From: Paracoccaceae bacterium
Lineage (GTDB): Bacteria; Pseudomonadota; Alphaproteobacteria; Rhodobacterales; Rhodobacteraceae
DNA length: 7,139 nucleotides
Reading direction: 5' to 3'
Assembly: GCA_003535335.1 (NCBI GenBank)
Contig: DOHJ01000172.1
Span: 675 to 7,813 of the forward strand
Shown here piece after piece: positions 1-5,965 of this stretch (positions are counted from its first letter, which is position 1; every line of letters begins with the position of its first letter). The translations under genes were made by a program, and so were the position numbers. The notes under the pieces are model-generated. The model was given only the letters and a program-made list of their open reading frames with translations, did no database searches and had not been told where the DNA came from.

Positions 1-467
1 TCAACGGCTGTCGGGGCAGTGTCGGTTGCCAAAGTGACATTGTCATTGGTATCAATCAACGGAACCATCACATAATCATCTGGCAAAGCTGTAGTGTCTG
101 TGATTTCAAGGTTGGTGATTAGAGGCAGGTCCGCAGCAGGGCCAACGGCTTCTGGATCGGCGTTTATCAGAAAATCAATTGCGTTGCCATCGGGGTCTGA
201 TAGCGATATCGAATACATTTTTGTTTCAACAACAGATCCGTCTTGAAGTGTTGCATCAACAAAATAGGATGTAACTGACGAAACTGTATACGTAACACCG
301 CCGATTTCGGTCGTGTCACCAGGATTGATTTGATGATCAATGGCGGTATCAAATACAATAGGATCACTAACACCTACCAGATCGCCACCGGATGTGGACA
401 ATGAATCACCAACCGCGGGTGTAGCTCCAGACAGCTGAATGGCGTCAAAAATTGTTGCAATAGGCAT
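1..467 (-). CDS. N-terminal part of a very acidic, probably secreted protein (runs off the left edge)
   Basis: The frame is open from an ATG at 465-467 to the window edge (155 codons) with no stop. A good Shine-Dalgarno (AGGGGA on the minus strand, 475-480) sits about 7 nt before the ATG, so the start is well supported. The protein begins MPIATIFDAIQLSG and is rich in Asp, Thr, Val, Gly and Ser. I count one Lys, no Arg and no Cys, so it is strongly acidic. There is no N-terminal signal peptide or membrane segment. This composition resembles the N-termini of large type I-secreted RTX, cadherin-like or Hint-bearing proteins of roseobacters, whose export signal lies at the C-terminus. That assignment is inference: the diagnostic C-terminal part is outside the window, and no named domain was recognised. 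A short antisense frame at 167-373 is a shadow. Confidence 0.75.
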   Translation of the reverse strand, partial: MPIATIFDAIQLSGATPAVGDSLSTSGGDLVGVSDPIVFDTAIDHQINPGDTTEIGGVTYTVSSVTSYFVDATLQDGSVVETKMYSISLSDPDGNAIDFLINADPEAVGPAADLPLITNLEITDTTALPDDYVMVPLIDTNDNVTLATDTAPTAV

Positions 468-495
468 TATACGTTCCCCTAAATTTCAAAGACAT

Positions 496-513
496 CAGAA
501 CATTCTGGTCTGA
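496..513. promoter_or_regulatory. Overlapping small inverted repeats upstream of the acidic-protein gene
   Basis: CAGAA-CA-TTCTG (496-507) overlaps a second inverted repeat, TCAGA-N9-TCTGA (495-499 with 509-513). Both lie about 30-45 bp upstream of the start codon at 467, where an operator or a leader hairpin would be expected. No regulator can be named, and arms of 5 bp can arise by chance. Confidence 0.25.
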
Positions 514-663
514 CGACCACTTATTAAATTGGCCTATCCAGCAGTGGATTTGACCATGTTACATTTAACCATCTACAAAGAGTGACATCGGACCATTGAG
601 CGGACGCACACTCGTCGACAACGATTTTATTTTTAGGGAGGGCAGTTACCGCATCAGCGATAC

Positions 664-715
664 TGTGGTTGCGAAACGAAACAGGAATCTGTTTCAGCAG
701 TACTTTCGCAACACA
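664..715. repeat. Nested inverted repeat able to form a long hairpin or cruciform
   Basis: The outer arms are GTTGCGAAA (668-676) and TTTCGCAAC (704-712), 9 bp. The inner arms are GAAACAG (678-684) and CTGTTTC (689-695), with loop GAAT. Three more pairs, TGT (664-666) with ACA (713-715), extend the base past a one-base bulge. The left side has a single unpaired C between the stems and the right side has eight unpaired bases. No U-tract follows on either strand, so it is not a standard intrinsic terminator. It may be a structured RNA, a protein-binding cruciform or a dispersed repeat element. Confidence 0.6.
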
Positions 716-919
716 TGCGTATCTTAGCTGTCATATCAGACAGGTCGGACACACATTCCTTCCCCGCAATAAATCGCGGACATTCATGTGCGGCCGCCCC
801 CGTGGCCAAACAGATATCACCCCCCAGATGGGCTACCCTTAAGTAGTCGATCCGGCGGACGAAAAAAAGAAGAATGTGAAGAAATTGTGCCGAAACCATG
901 CCGGAAAGGGGGGGCACTT

Positions 920-933
920 GACAAAATTTTGTC
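920..933. promoter_or_regulatory. Perfect 14-bp palindrome, candidate operator
   Basis: GACAAAATTTTGTC is a perfect palindrome. The sequence CTTGACAAA at its left edge (917-925) recurs at 5766-5774 upstream of the Hint-protein gene, where it also takes part in an inverted repeat. The TTGACA at 918-923 could be a -35 element, but no good -10 hexamer lies at the right distance. No regulator family can be named from this alone. Confidence 0.35.
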
Positions 934-1318
934 TTATTTAACGATGTTGATGTCACATTTCAAGTTTCTGAGGGTTGTTGGGTGTTCCATCCGGGATGGA
1001 GGTTTAACATATTGTAAATAAACACTAATTAATCAATCTCTGTAGTTTTTACATATCTAAAAGGACAAGTGTTTTAGTTACAGTAATCGAAAATAAGCCA
1101 TATTGTTTCAAACTTAGGGACAGTGGGTAAGTGCCAAATTGTTCGAATTGGGAAACGTTCAGATAAATTCCCCGTCCGATACTTTGTTAACAGAATCGCG
1201 CTAATTTTAGCAAATTTTGTTTAATTGTGTCTGATTGTGAACGATGCTGAGCCAGTCTGTTCAGGAAAATAGCGAATCGGATGGCGAATTAGCGGTAGTG
1301 AAATTAAATGAGCAGCAC

Positions 1319-1358
1319 AAAAAAACGGCGGGCAAAACCTGAAAGTTTTTACCCGCCG
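1319..1358 (-). terminator. Intrinsic terminator of sat/cysC
   Basis: Read on the minus strand, CGGCGGG (1352-1358) pairs perfectly with CCCGCCG (1326-1332). The arms can be extended by A/T pairs into the loop, and seven T residues (1325-1319) follow. It begins about 23 nt after the sat/cysC stop codon, the classic layout of a Rho-independent terminator for that gene. The plus strand lacks a comparable T-run after the stem, so it is mainly unidirectional. Confidence 0.92.
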
Positions 1359-1380
1359 CAAATTTTCAGTTTATTTCGTA

Positions 1381-3087
1381 TTAACCGGAAATCAAACCCA
1401 TGCTCTCCAGCTTCAGTAAAACCTGATGGGCGCAGTTATCAACCTCGACGTTTTCGGTCTCAACGATTATTTCCGGGTTCTCGGGTACTTCGTAGGGATC
1501 CGAAATCCCGGTGAATTCCTTGATTTTGCCTTCGCGGGCCAGTTTATATAGCCCCTTGCGGTCCCGGCGTTCACATTCTTCCAGCGAAGTGGCCACATGC
1601 ACCTCTAAAAACGCGCCAAACTGTTCGATATCTTCGCGCACGGCACGACGGGTCGCTGTGTAGGGTGCAATTGGCGCGCAAATTGCGATGCCACCATTCT
1701 TTGTGATTTCGCTTGCAACATATCCGATGCGCCGGATGTTCAAATCGCGGTGTTCTTTGGAAAATCCCAGTTCGGATGACAGGTTTTTGCGCACCACATC
1801 ACCATCCAGCAACGTCACAGGACGGCCACCCATTTCCATCAGCTTGACCATTAATGCGTTTGCGATGGTGGATTTTCCAGAACCGGACAGACCGGTAAAG
1901 AATACGGTAAAGCCTTGCTTGTTGCGGGCCGGTTTTGTTCTGCGCAATTCACTGACCACAGCAGGAAAGGAAAACCATTCGGGAATTTCCAGCCCTTCAG
2001 CCAAACGGCGGCGCAATTCGGTGCCGGAAATATTCAGAACCGTTACGCCATCTTCAATTTCATCGGCAGGCTCGTACTGGGCGCGTTCCTGCACATAAAC
2101 CATATGTTTGAAATCAACCAGCTCAAGACCGATTTCCTCTTCGTGTTTGCGAAACAGGTTTTGCGCATCATAAGGACCGTAGAAATCCTCACCCTTGGAG
2201 TTTTTGCCCGGACCAGCGTGATCGCGGCCAACAATAAAGTGGGTGCAACCGTGGTTTTTACGGATCAAACCATGCCAAACTGCTTCGCGTGGCCCCCCCA
2301 TCCGCATGGCCAGATTTAGCAGGCTAAGCGACGTAGTAGCTTGTGGATATTGATCCAGCACGGCCTCATAGCAACGCACACGGGTAAAATGGTCGATATC
2401 TCCGGGTTTGGTCATGCCGACCACCGGATGTATTAACAAATTGGCTTGAGCCTCACGCGCGGCGCGAAAGGTTAATTCCTGATGCGCACGGTGCAGCGGG
2501 TTGCGCGTTTGAAAGGCAACGATCTTGCGCCAACCCATTTTGCGAAAAAAGGCACGCAATTCGTTCGGTGTGTTGCGCCGGCCTTTGAAATCATAATGTA
2601 CGGGCTGCTGGATGCCGGTGATGGGTCCACCCAGATAGATTTTTCCAGCCTGGTTATGCAGGTAGTTCACCGAAGGATGCGCGATGTCATCGGCGCCGAA
2701 AACGCCTTTGGCCTCGACAGATTTATTTGGCTGCCATTTATCAGTAACCGAAATAATCGCCAGAATAACGCCTTCCTGGTCGCGCAGGGCGATGTCCTGA
2801 CCCGGCTCAATGCTGTCGGCGAATTTTTCATCTACATCCAGATTGATCGGCATTGGCCAAAGTGATCCGTCAGCCAGACGCATGTCTTTTACAACGCTGT
2901 TGTAATCCTCTTCGTCCATAAAGCCCTTAAGCGGGTTGAACCCGCCGTTCATCAGCAGCTCCAGATCACAAGTCTGGCGCGGGTTTAAATCCCACGAGAT
3001 CAGCTCGGCGGCGTCAACCTTTAGTTTTTGGGCACTTTCATAGGAAACATACAGCTCCGGAATCGGGGCAAGGATTTGCATAGACAT
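1381..3087 (-). CDS. sat/cysC: Bifunctional sulfate adenylyltransferase / adenylylsulfate kinase
   Basis: This 568-residue cytosolic enzyme carries out both steps of sulfate activation: ATP plus sulfate to APS, then APS plus ATP to PAPS. The sulfurylase half (about 1-385) has QTRNPLHRAH (193-202, with the HxxH of the active site), GRDH (287-290) and ISGTELRRRL (353-362). The kinase half (about 390-568) has an intact Walker A GLSGSGKST (399-407), DGD (428-430), FSKEHRDLNIRR (442-453) and the lid region KGLYKLAR (511-518) with FTGISDPYE (525-533). These intact motifs predict an active kinase, unlike the degenerate, regulatory APS-kinase-like domain of fungal ATP sulfurylases. The length fits the alphaproteobacterial fusion. 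The ATG at 3087 has a weak GAGAG (3094-3098); a second ATG two codons in is possible. It lies 154 bp downstream of trxB on the same strand and ends in a strong terminator. Confidence 0.96.
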   Translation of the reverse strand: MSMQILAPIPELYVSYESAQKLKVDAAELISWDLNPRQTCDLELLMNGGFNPLKGFMDEEDYNSVVKDMRLADGSLWPMPINLDVDEKFADSIEPGQDIALRDQEGVILAIISVTDKWQPNKSVEAKGVFGADDIAHPSVNYLHNQAGKIYLGGPITGIQQPVHYDFKGRRNTPNELRAFFRKMGWRKIVAFQTRNPLHRAHQELTFRAAREAQANLLIHPVVGMTKPGDIDHFTRVRCYEAVLDQYPQATTSLSLLNLAMRMGGPREAVWHGLIRKNHGCTHFIVGRDHAGPGKNSKGEDFYGPYDAQNLFRKHEEEIGLELVDFKHMVYVQERAQYEPADEIEDGVTVLNISGTELRRRLAEGLEIPEWFSFPAVVSELRRTKPARNKQGFTVFFTGLSGSGKSTIANALMVKLMEMGGRPVTLLDGDVVRKNLSSELGFSKEHRDLNIRRIGYVASEITKNGGIAICAPIAPYTATRRAVREDIEQFGAFLEVHVATSLEECERRDRKGLYKLAREGKIKEFTGISDPYEVPENPEIIVETENVEVDNCAHQVLLKLESMGLISG

Positions 3088-3159
3088 TGGCTACTCTCGA
3101 TTTGTTATATTATTTAAAACGGCCTGCAACACCGCGGCCGATTGCAGTGAATTAGCGCC

Positions 3160-3177
3160 TGAATATGTTATTATTCA
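3160..3177. promoter_or_regulatory. Inverted repeat TGAATA-N6-TATTCA upstream of sat/cysC
   Basis: The 18-bp element with perfect 6-bp arms lies about 75-90 bp upstream of the sat/cysC start in the trxB-sat gap. On the minus strand a possible promoter overlaps it: TTGAAT (3178-3173) and GCTAAT (3156-3151) with a 16-bp spacer. The palindrome therefore overlaps the putative -35, a good place for a repressor or activator of sulfate activation. The hexamers are imperfect and no regulator can be named. Confidence 0.35.
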
Positions 3178-3241
3178 AGCACCATTAAGATAGTTTTATG
3201 AAGTGAGGCCGAAAATCCCCGATTTTAGTGTTTTTTATGGA

Positions 3242-4186
3242 TTATTCGTCATTTTCTGCCAAAAACCGTTCGGTTTCCAAGGCGGCCATGCAACCCATTC
3301 CGGCCGATGTCACGGCTTGGCGGTATTTGTGATCGGTCAGATCACCCGCCGCAAACACACCGGGGATCGAGGTTGCGGTGCTGTCAGGTTCCGTCACAAC
3401 ATAGCCGCCCATGTGGGTTTGCAGCACATCTTTGACCAGCTCATTCGCCGGCGCGTGGCCGATTGCAATAAACACACCTTTGCACGGAATTTCAGTGATT
3501 TCGCCGGTTTTTGTGTGTTTAACTTTAACACCGGTCACACCTTTTGGCATGTCATCGCCAACCACTTCGGCCAGTTCGTGAAACCACAGCGGTTCTATTT
3601 TCGGGTTCTTCATAAGGCGATCCGCCAGAATTCTTTCACTGCGCAGCTCGTCACGGCGGTGGACCAATGTCACCTTGCTGGCGAAATTGGTTAAAAACAG
3701 CGCTTCTTCCACGGCCGTATTGCCGCCGCCAACCACAACGATTTCCTGATCGCGATAAAAGAAACCGTCACAGGTGGCACAGGCCGAAACGCCAAAACCT
3801 TTAAAGGCCTCTTCGCTTTCCAGCCCCAGCCATTTGGCCCGCGCACCTGTGGCCAAAATAACCGCATCACAGGTGTAAATCGTGCCGCTATCGCCGATTG
3901 CGCTAAAGGGGCGTTTGGACAGATCCAAATCAGTGATGATGTCGCTGATAATTTCGGTGCCGGTGGCGCGGGCGTGGGTCTCCATGTTGACCATTAAATC
4001 GGGCCCCTGAATTTCGCTGTGACCGGGCCAATTTTCAACCTCGGTCGTGGTGGTCAGCTGACCGCCCGGCTCAATGCCTTGTACCAATATCGGTTTCAAC
4101 ATGGCGCGGCTGGCGTAAATTCCGGCGGTGTAACCCGCAGGGCCGGAACCGATAATCAGTACTTTTGTGTGACGTGTTTCGGCCAT
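3242..4186 (-). CDS. trxB: Thioredoxin-disulfide reductase
   Basis: This is a 314-residue cytosolic flavoprotein that transfers electrons from NADPH to thioredoxin. The FAD-binding GSGPAG is at 13-18, the redox-active CATC at 136-139, the NADPH-binding GGGNTA at 153-158, HRRD at 176-179 and the second FAD motif GVFAAGDL at 276-283. The order FAD, NADPH domain with CxxC, FAD is that of low-molecular-weight TrxB, and the length is normal. The frame is open upstream to an ATG at 4513, but that extension has no homology-like features and would overlap the divergent regulator gene. Two adjacent ATGs (4189 and 4186) follow a strong AAAGGGGG; 4186 has the better spacing, and 4189 would add one Met. 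Reduced thioredoxin serves PAPS/APS reductases, which fits the sat/cysC neighbour downstream. No clear terminator separates the two, so read-through is possible. Confidence 0.96.
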   Translation of the reverse strand: MAETRHTKVLIIGSGPAGYTAGIYASRAMLKPILVQGIEPGGQLTTTTEVENWPGHSEIQGPDLMVNMETHARATGTEIISDIITDLDLSKRPFSAIGDSGTIYTCDAVILATGARAKWLGLESEEAFKGFGVSACATCDGFFYRDQEIVVVGGGNTAVEEALFLTNFASKVTLVHRRDELRSERILADRLMKNPKIEPLWFHELAEVVGDDMPKGVTGVKVKHTKTGEITEIPCKGVFIAIGHAPANELVKDVLQTHMGGYVVTEPDSTATSIPGVFAAGDLTDHKYRQAVTSAGMGCMAALETERFLAENDE

Positions 4187-4379
4187 CATAGCCCCCTTTG
4201 CGTGAATGCATTTCAACCCGATATAATCACGACAGGCAGTTAGGGAAAGGCCCAGTGTTTGCTGTGCGATAATATGACGTATATTTTGCCACATAGCTAA
4301 GATAATTGCGTGGTTGTGAAATATTGTTGCGCATAGACCGCCCAACACGTACAATCCGGGAAAACCATGGGGGCGTATT
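4187..4379. promoter_or_regulatory. Divergent promoter region between trxB and the Lrp-family gene
   Basis: These 193 bp must hold the promoters of both divergent genes. The middle (4265-4325) is AT-rich, with several A/T hexamers such as GATAAT (4301-4306) and TATTAT on the minus strand (4274-4269), but I could not pair any with a convincing -35. Lrp-family proteins commonly regulate their own gene and a divergent neighbour by wrapping degenerate AT-rich sites, so this is the natural place for binding. No specific operator was identified. Confidence 0.5.
4192..4199 (-). promoter_or_regulatory. Shine-Dalgarno deciding the trxB start
   Basis: AAAGGGGG on the minus strand ends 2 nt before the ATG at 4189 and 5 nt before the ATG at 4186. 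The usual spacing favours 4186. It also argues against the long upstream extension of the frame to 4513. Confidence 0.8.
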
Positions 4380-4880
4380 ATGGCAAATTCCAAACTAGAT
4401 TCGATTGACCGGATGATACTGGCCGAATTACAGGCCAACGGGCGGATGACGAATGTGGATTTGGCCAAGAAGGTTGGCATTTCGGCCCCGCCTTGCTTGC
4501 GTCGTGTGCGCACCTTGGAAGAAAGCGGTTATATTCGCGGTTATTTCGCCGATGTGGATGCACGCGAGCTGGGCTTTGAGGTGCAGGTTTTGGCCATGGT
4601 CGGTTTGCAAAGTCAGGCCGAAGTTGACCTGTCGGCATTTGAGGAAAAATGTCGGGGTTGGTCGTTGGTGCGTGAATGCCACATGCTGAATGGCGAGGTG
4701 GATTTTATTCTGAAATGCGTCGCCCCCGATTTATCGTCATTCCAGAGCTTTTTAACCGAACATCTGACCGCAGCTGATAATGTGGCAAGCGTAAAAACAT
4801 CGCTGGTTATCCGGTGTGCCAAGGACGAGCCTGGTGTTCCGTTCGATGTGCTGGAACAGCGGCTGCAAAAACCGGCTTAG
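4380..4880 (+). CDS. Lrp/AsnC-family transcriptional regulator
   Basis: The 166-residue protein starts MANSKLDSIDRMIL, the usual Lrp/AsnC opening. The N-terminal winged helix-turn-helix (about 5-60) includes NVDLAKKVGISAPPCLRRV (25-43). A linker leads to a RAM/ligand-binding domain (about 66-146) containing the characteristic NGEVDFILKC (104-113). Such proteins form dimers to octamers or larger and often sense amino acids. The ATG at 4380 follows GGGGG (4369-4373) by 6 nt; an ATG at 4367 is out of frame. The gene is divergent from trxB, making autoregulation and control of trxB plausible but unproven. It is not safe to name it lrp or asnC, since the family has many paralogues. Its TAG stop overlaps the stop of the convergent Hint-protein gene. 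Confidence 0.93.
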   Translation: MANSKLDSIDRMILAELQANGRMTNVDLAKKVGISAPPCLRRVRTLEESGYIRGYFADVDARELGFEVQVLAMVGLQSQAEVDLSAFEEKCRGWSLVRECHMLNGEVDFILKCVAPDLSSFQSFLTEHLTAADNVASVKTSLVIRCAKDEPGVPFDVLEQRLQKPA

Positions 4881-5665
4881 GCGGCCAATACTTCTAGCGT
4901 ATCATTTTTGGATAACCTGGGATAAGCGGTTGAGCCAAAATGTCCCAAAGAGGTTATATGCGGAAACATATCCAGAAATAACGGCAAGGCTTCCTGGCTC
5001 AGGCTTGTCCGTACATCTTTGCCCGGATGGTAACTTTCGATCTCAAGACCATTTGCGCGGATAATCTGGTGATTGGAAAATAACAGGTGGTAAACGCGGG
5101 TTGTGGTAACCGGTGTGATTTCCAGCACGGTTTCCCCGTCAATAAATGCTGTAACAGGTGCAAGTGCTGCCTTTGTCCCCAATGCGGCAATCAAAGAAGG
5201 GTCGCGGCGCAGCAGGCGAGCGGATGAACCAAGCATCAAATCGGGCATCGGGCGGCCCAATCCAAAGCTGTCGGCCGTGATGCGTGACAGGGTCGTTGAA
5301 TTGTTCGGGTTGTTGCCGCCTTGGGCCGAAACAGACATCGAACCGATCCAAAGCAATGTTTGTGGACCATTATCCACAGTGCAGACGCGATCGCCGGGCA
5401 ATAAATCTTCTACAGCAATCGGTCCTGTTTCGCATGAAATCAGTGTGCCGCGGGCAATTGCGCAAAATGCATCTGTAAACAGCGGCATATCCGCAATGGC
5501 GCGTCTGTATTCGTGGATTTGTGAATTGTGACCCAGATAGGCGGCCTCGCATAATCGAGACTGAGGCAAGCCGCGTAGAGGCCGCCTTTCTGGCTGAGCG
5601 GTTCGCAAACGAAGAACCGAATTATTATTTCTGATACCCATCTCGGTTGGCAGGGAGTAGGTCAT
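4877..5665 (-). CDS. Hint-domain (Hedgehog/intein-like, Hint_2 type) protein
   Basis: The protein has 262 residues. After a variable N-terminus (1-63) comes the Hint start ARGTLISCETGPIAVEDLLPGDRV (71-94), then VDNGPQTLLWIGS (97-109) and, at the far end of the domain, VYHLLFSNHQIIRANGLEIES (191-211). This matches the small single-domain Hint proteins common in roseobacters, whose function is unknown. In self-processing Hint domains a Cys (or Ser) stands four residues before the Gly of the GT motif. Here that position (69) is Ala, while Cys68 is one residue further upstream, so protein splicing or autocleavage is doubtful. No signal peptide or membrane segment is evident. The ATG at 5665 has AAAAGGAC (5671-5678) about 7 nt upstream, a strong start signal. 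The gene converges on the Lrp-family gene with a 4-bp overlap and has a structured leader. Confidence 0.85.
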   Translation of the reverse strand: MTYSLPTEMGIRNNNSVLRLRTAQPERRPLRGLPQSRLCEAAYLGHNSQIHEYRRAIADMPLFTDAFCAIARGTLISCETGPIAVEDLLPGDRVCTVDNGPQTLLWIGSMSVSAQGGNNPNNSTTLSRITADSFGLGRPMPDLMLGSSARLLRRDPSLIAALGTKAALAPVTAFIDGETVLEITPVTTTRVYHLLFSNHQIIRANGLEIESYHPGKDVRTSLSQEALPLFLDMFPHITSLGHFGSTAYPRLSKNDTLEVLAA

Positions 5666-5714
5666 GTAACGTCCTTTTGATGTTACATCTTCCTTCGGTC
5701 CCCACCGAAGATGT
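5664..5714 (-). promoter_or_regulatory. Structured 5' leader with two mutually exclusive hairpins over the Hint-gene start
   Basis: Hairpin B pairs 5682-5688 with 5664-5670 (7 bp). It puts the Shine-Dalgarno (5671-5678) in the 11-nt loop and the first two bases of the start codon in the stem. Hairpin A pairs CTTCGGT (5693-5699) with ACCGAAG (5704-5710) around CCCC, extended by ACAT (5685-5688) with ATGT (5711-5714) across a 4-nt bulge; an alternative 8-bp register is ACATCTTC with GAAGATGT. A and B both need 5685-5688, so they compete. No U-tract follows, so neither is a terminator. This arrangement suggests translational control, but no ligand or known riboswitch class is recognised. Confidence 0.45.
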
Positions 5715-5736
5715 GTAGAAATTTGTTAAGGGTAAA

Positions 5737-5775
5737 ATGTCAGAACTTTGTCAGCCTGTCAAAATCTTGACAAAG
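5737..5775. promoter_or_regulatory. TGTCA repeat cluster with inverted repeats upstream of the Hint-protein gene
   Basis: TGTCA occurs at 5738, 5749 and 5757 on the plus strand, and its complement TGACA at 5768-5772. The first two copies form 7-4-7 direct repeats (5737-5743 and 5748-5754), the geometry of a Pho box, although the outer bases deviate from CTGTCAT. CTTTGTCA (5746-5753) and TGACAAAG (5768-5775) form an 8-bp inverted repeat that encloses TGTCAA-N4-TTGACA (5757-5772). The cluster is 75-110 bp upstream of the Hint start, so it could be a binding platform. On the minus strand TTGACA (5766-5761, as read from TGTCAA) could be a -35 element, with no clear -10. Confidence 0.4.
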
Positions 5776-5882
5776 ATGCATGGGTTTCATCAGTTAATAT
5801 AGCCAAAAACGCAGTATTGTTTCGCAAAACAGTATCAATCTGCCTTATTCGACACCAAACGGGCATTAGAATCATCTAAAAT

Positions 5883-5909
5883 AAAAAAGGCCACCCGCGA
5901 AGGGTGGCC
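5883..5909 (-). terminator. Intrinsic terminator downstream of the 48-residue protein gene
   Basis: On the minus strand GGCCACCC (5909-5902) pairs perfectly with GGGTGGCC (5896-5889) around a TTCGC loop, followed by TTTTTTATTTT. It lies 57 nt beyond the stop codon at 5966 and well upstream of the Hint-gene leader. It therefore ends transcription from the small gene and possibly pgeF, and insulates the Hint gene. The T-run exists only on this strand. Confidence 0.92.
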
Positions 5910-5965
5910 TGGTTACTGGCTACAAGGAACGTAACGGGTATACGTTAGTTCTGTTAATTTATTCT

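Larger units (their letters stand above)
468..1318. other. Long intergenic region without a credible gene
   Basis: These 850 bp are AT-rich, especially 1020-1310, and carry no frame that looks like a protein gene. The two longest frames (654-956 minus and 788-1021 plus) overlap each other, start with GTG, have no ribosome binding site and encode compositionally odd peptides. The region does contain a nested inverted repeat (664-715), a perfect 14-bp palindrome (920-933), a short inverted repeat GCTAA-TT-TTAGC (1200-1211) and CTGTC-N6-GACAG (728-743). It could hold the promoter of the acidic-protein gene, an unrecognised small RNA or decayed sequence. I could not place a confident promoter. 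Confidence 0.6.

Noticed and set aside
654..956. 100-residue minus-strand frame in the left gap
   Set aside because: It has a GTG start, no ribosome binding site and a Cys-rich sequence without recognisable features, and it runs through the nested inverted repeat.
788..1021. 77-residue plus-strand frame in the left gap
   Set aside because: It has a GTG start without a ribosome binding site, overlaps another frame and has an implausible composition.
1688..2865. Several plus-strand frames opposite sat/cysC
   Set aside because: They are shadows of a well-conserved gene on the other strand and have no domains or start signals of their own.
3212..3236. Hairpin AAAATC-CCC-GATTTT followed by TTTTTT on the plus strand
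   Set aside because: The stem is weak and AT-rich, and no plus-strand gene ends here; on the minus strand, where trxB and sat are read, no T-run follows.
4187..4513. N-terminal extension of trxB to an ATG at 4513 (423 residues)
   Set aside because: It overlaps the Lrp-family gene on the other strand, does not resemble any TrxB sequence, and a strong ribosome binding site points to 4186/4189.
5370..5378. Perfect DnaA box TTATCCACA, inside the inverted repeat TGTGGA-N6-TCCACA
   Set aside because: It is a single copy inside the Hint coding region, where it encodes part of the conserved VDNGPQ segment; there is no cluster or AT-rich unwinding element to suggest an origin.
5767..5800. TTGACA with TTAATA/TAATAT as a plus-strand promoter
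   Set aside because: The spacer is 21-22 bp, too long for a sigma-70 promoter, and no plus-strand gene follows.
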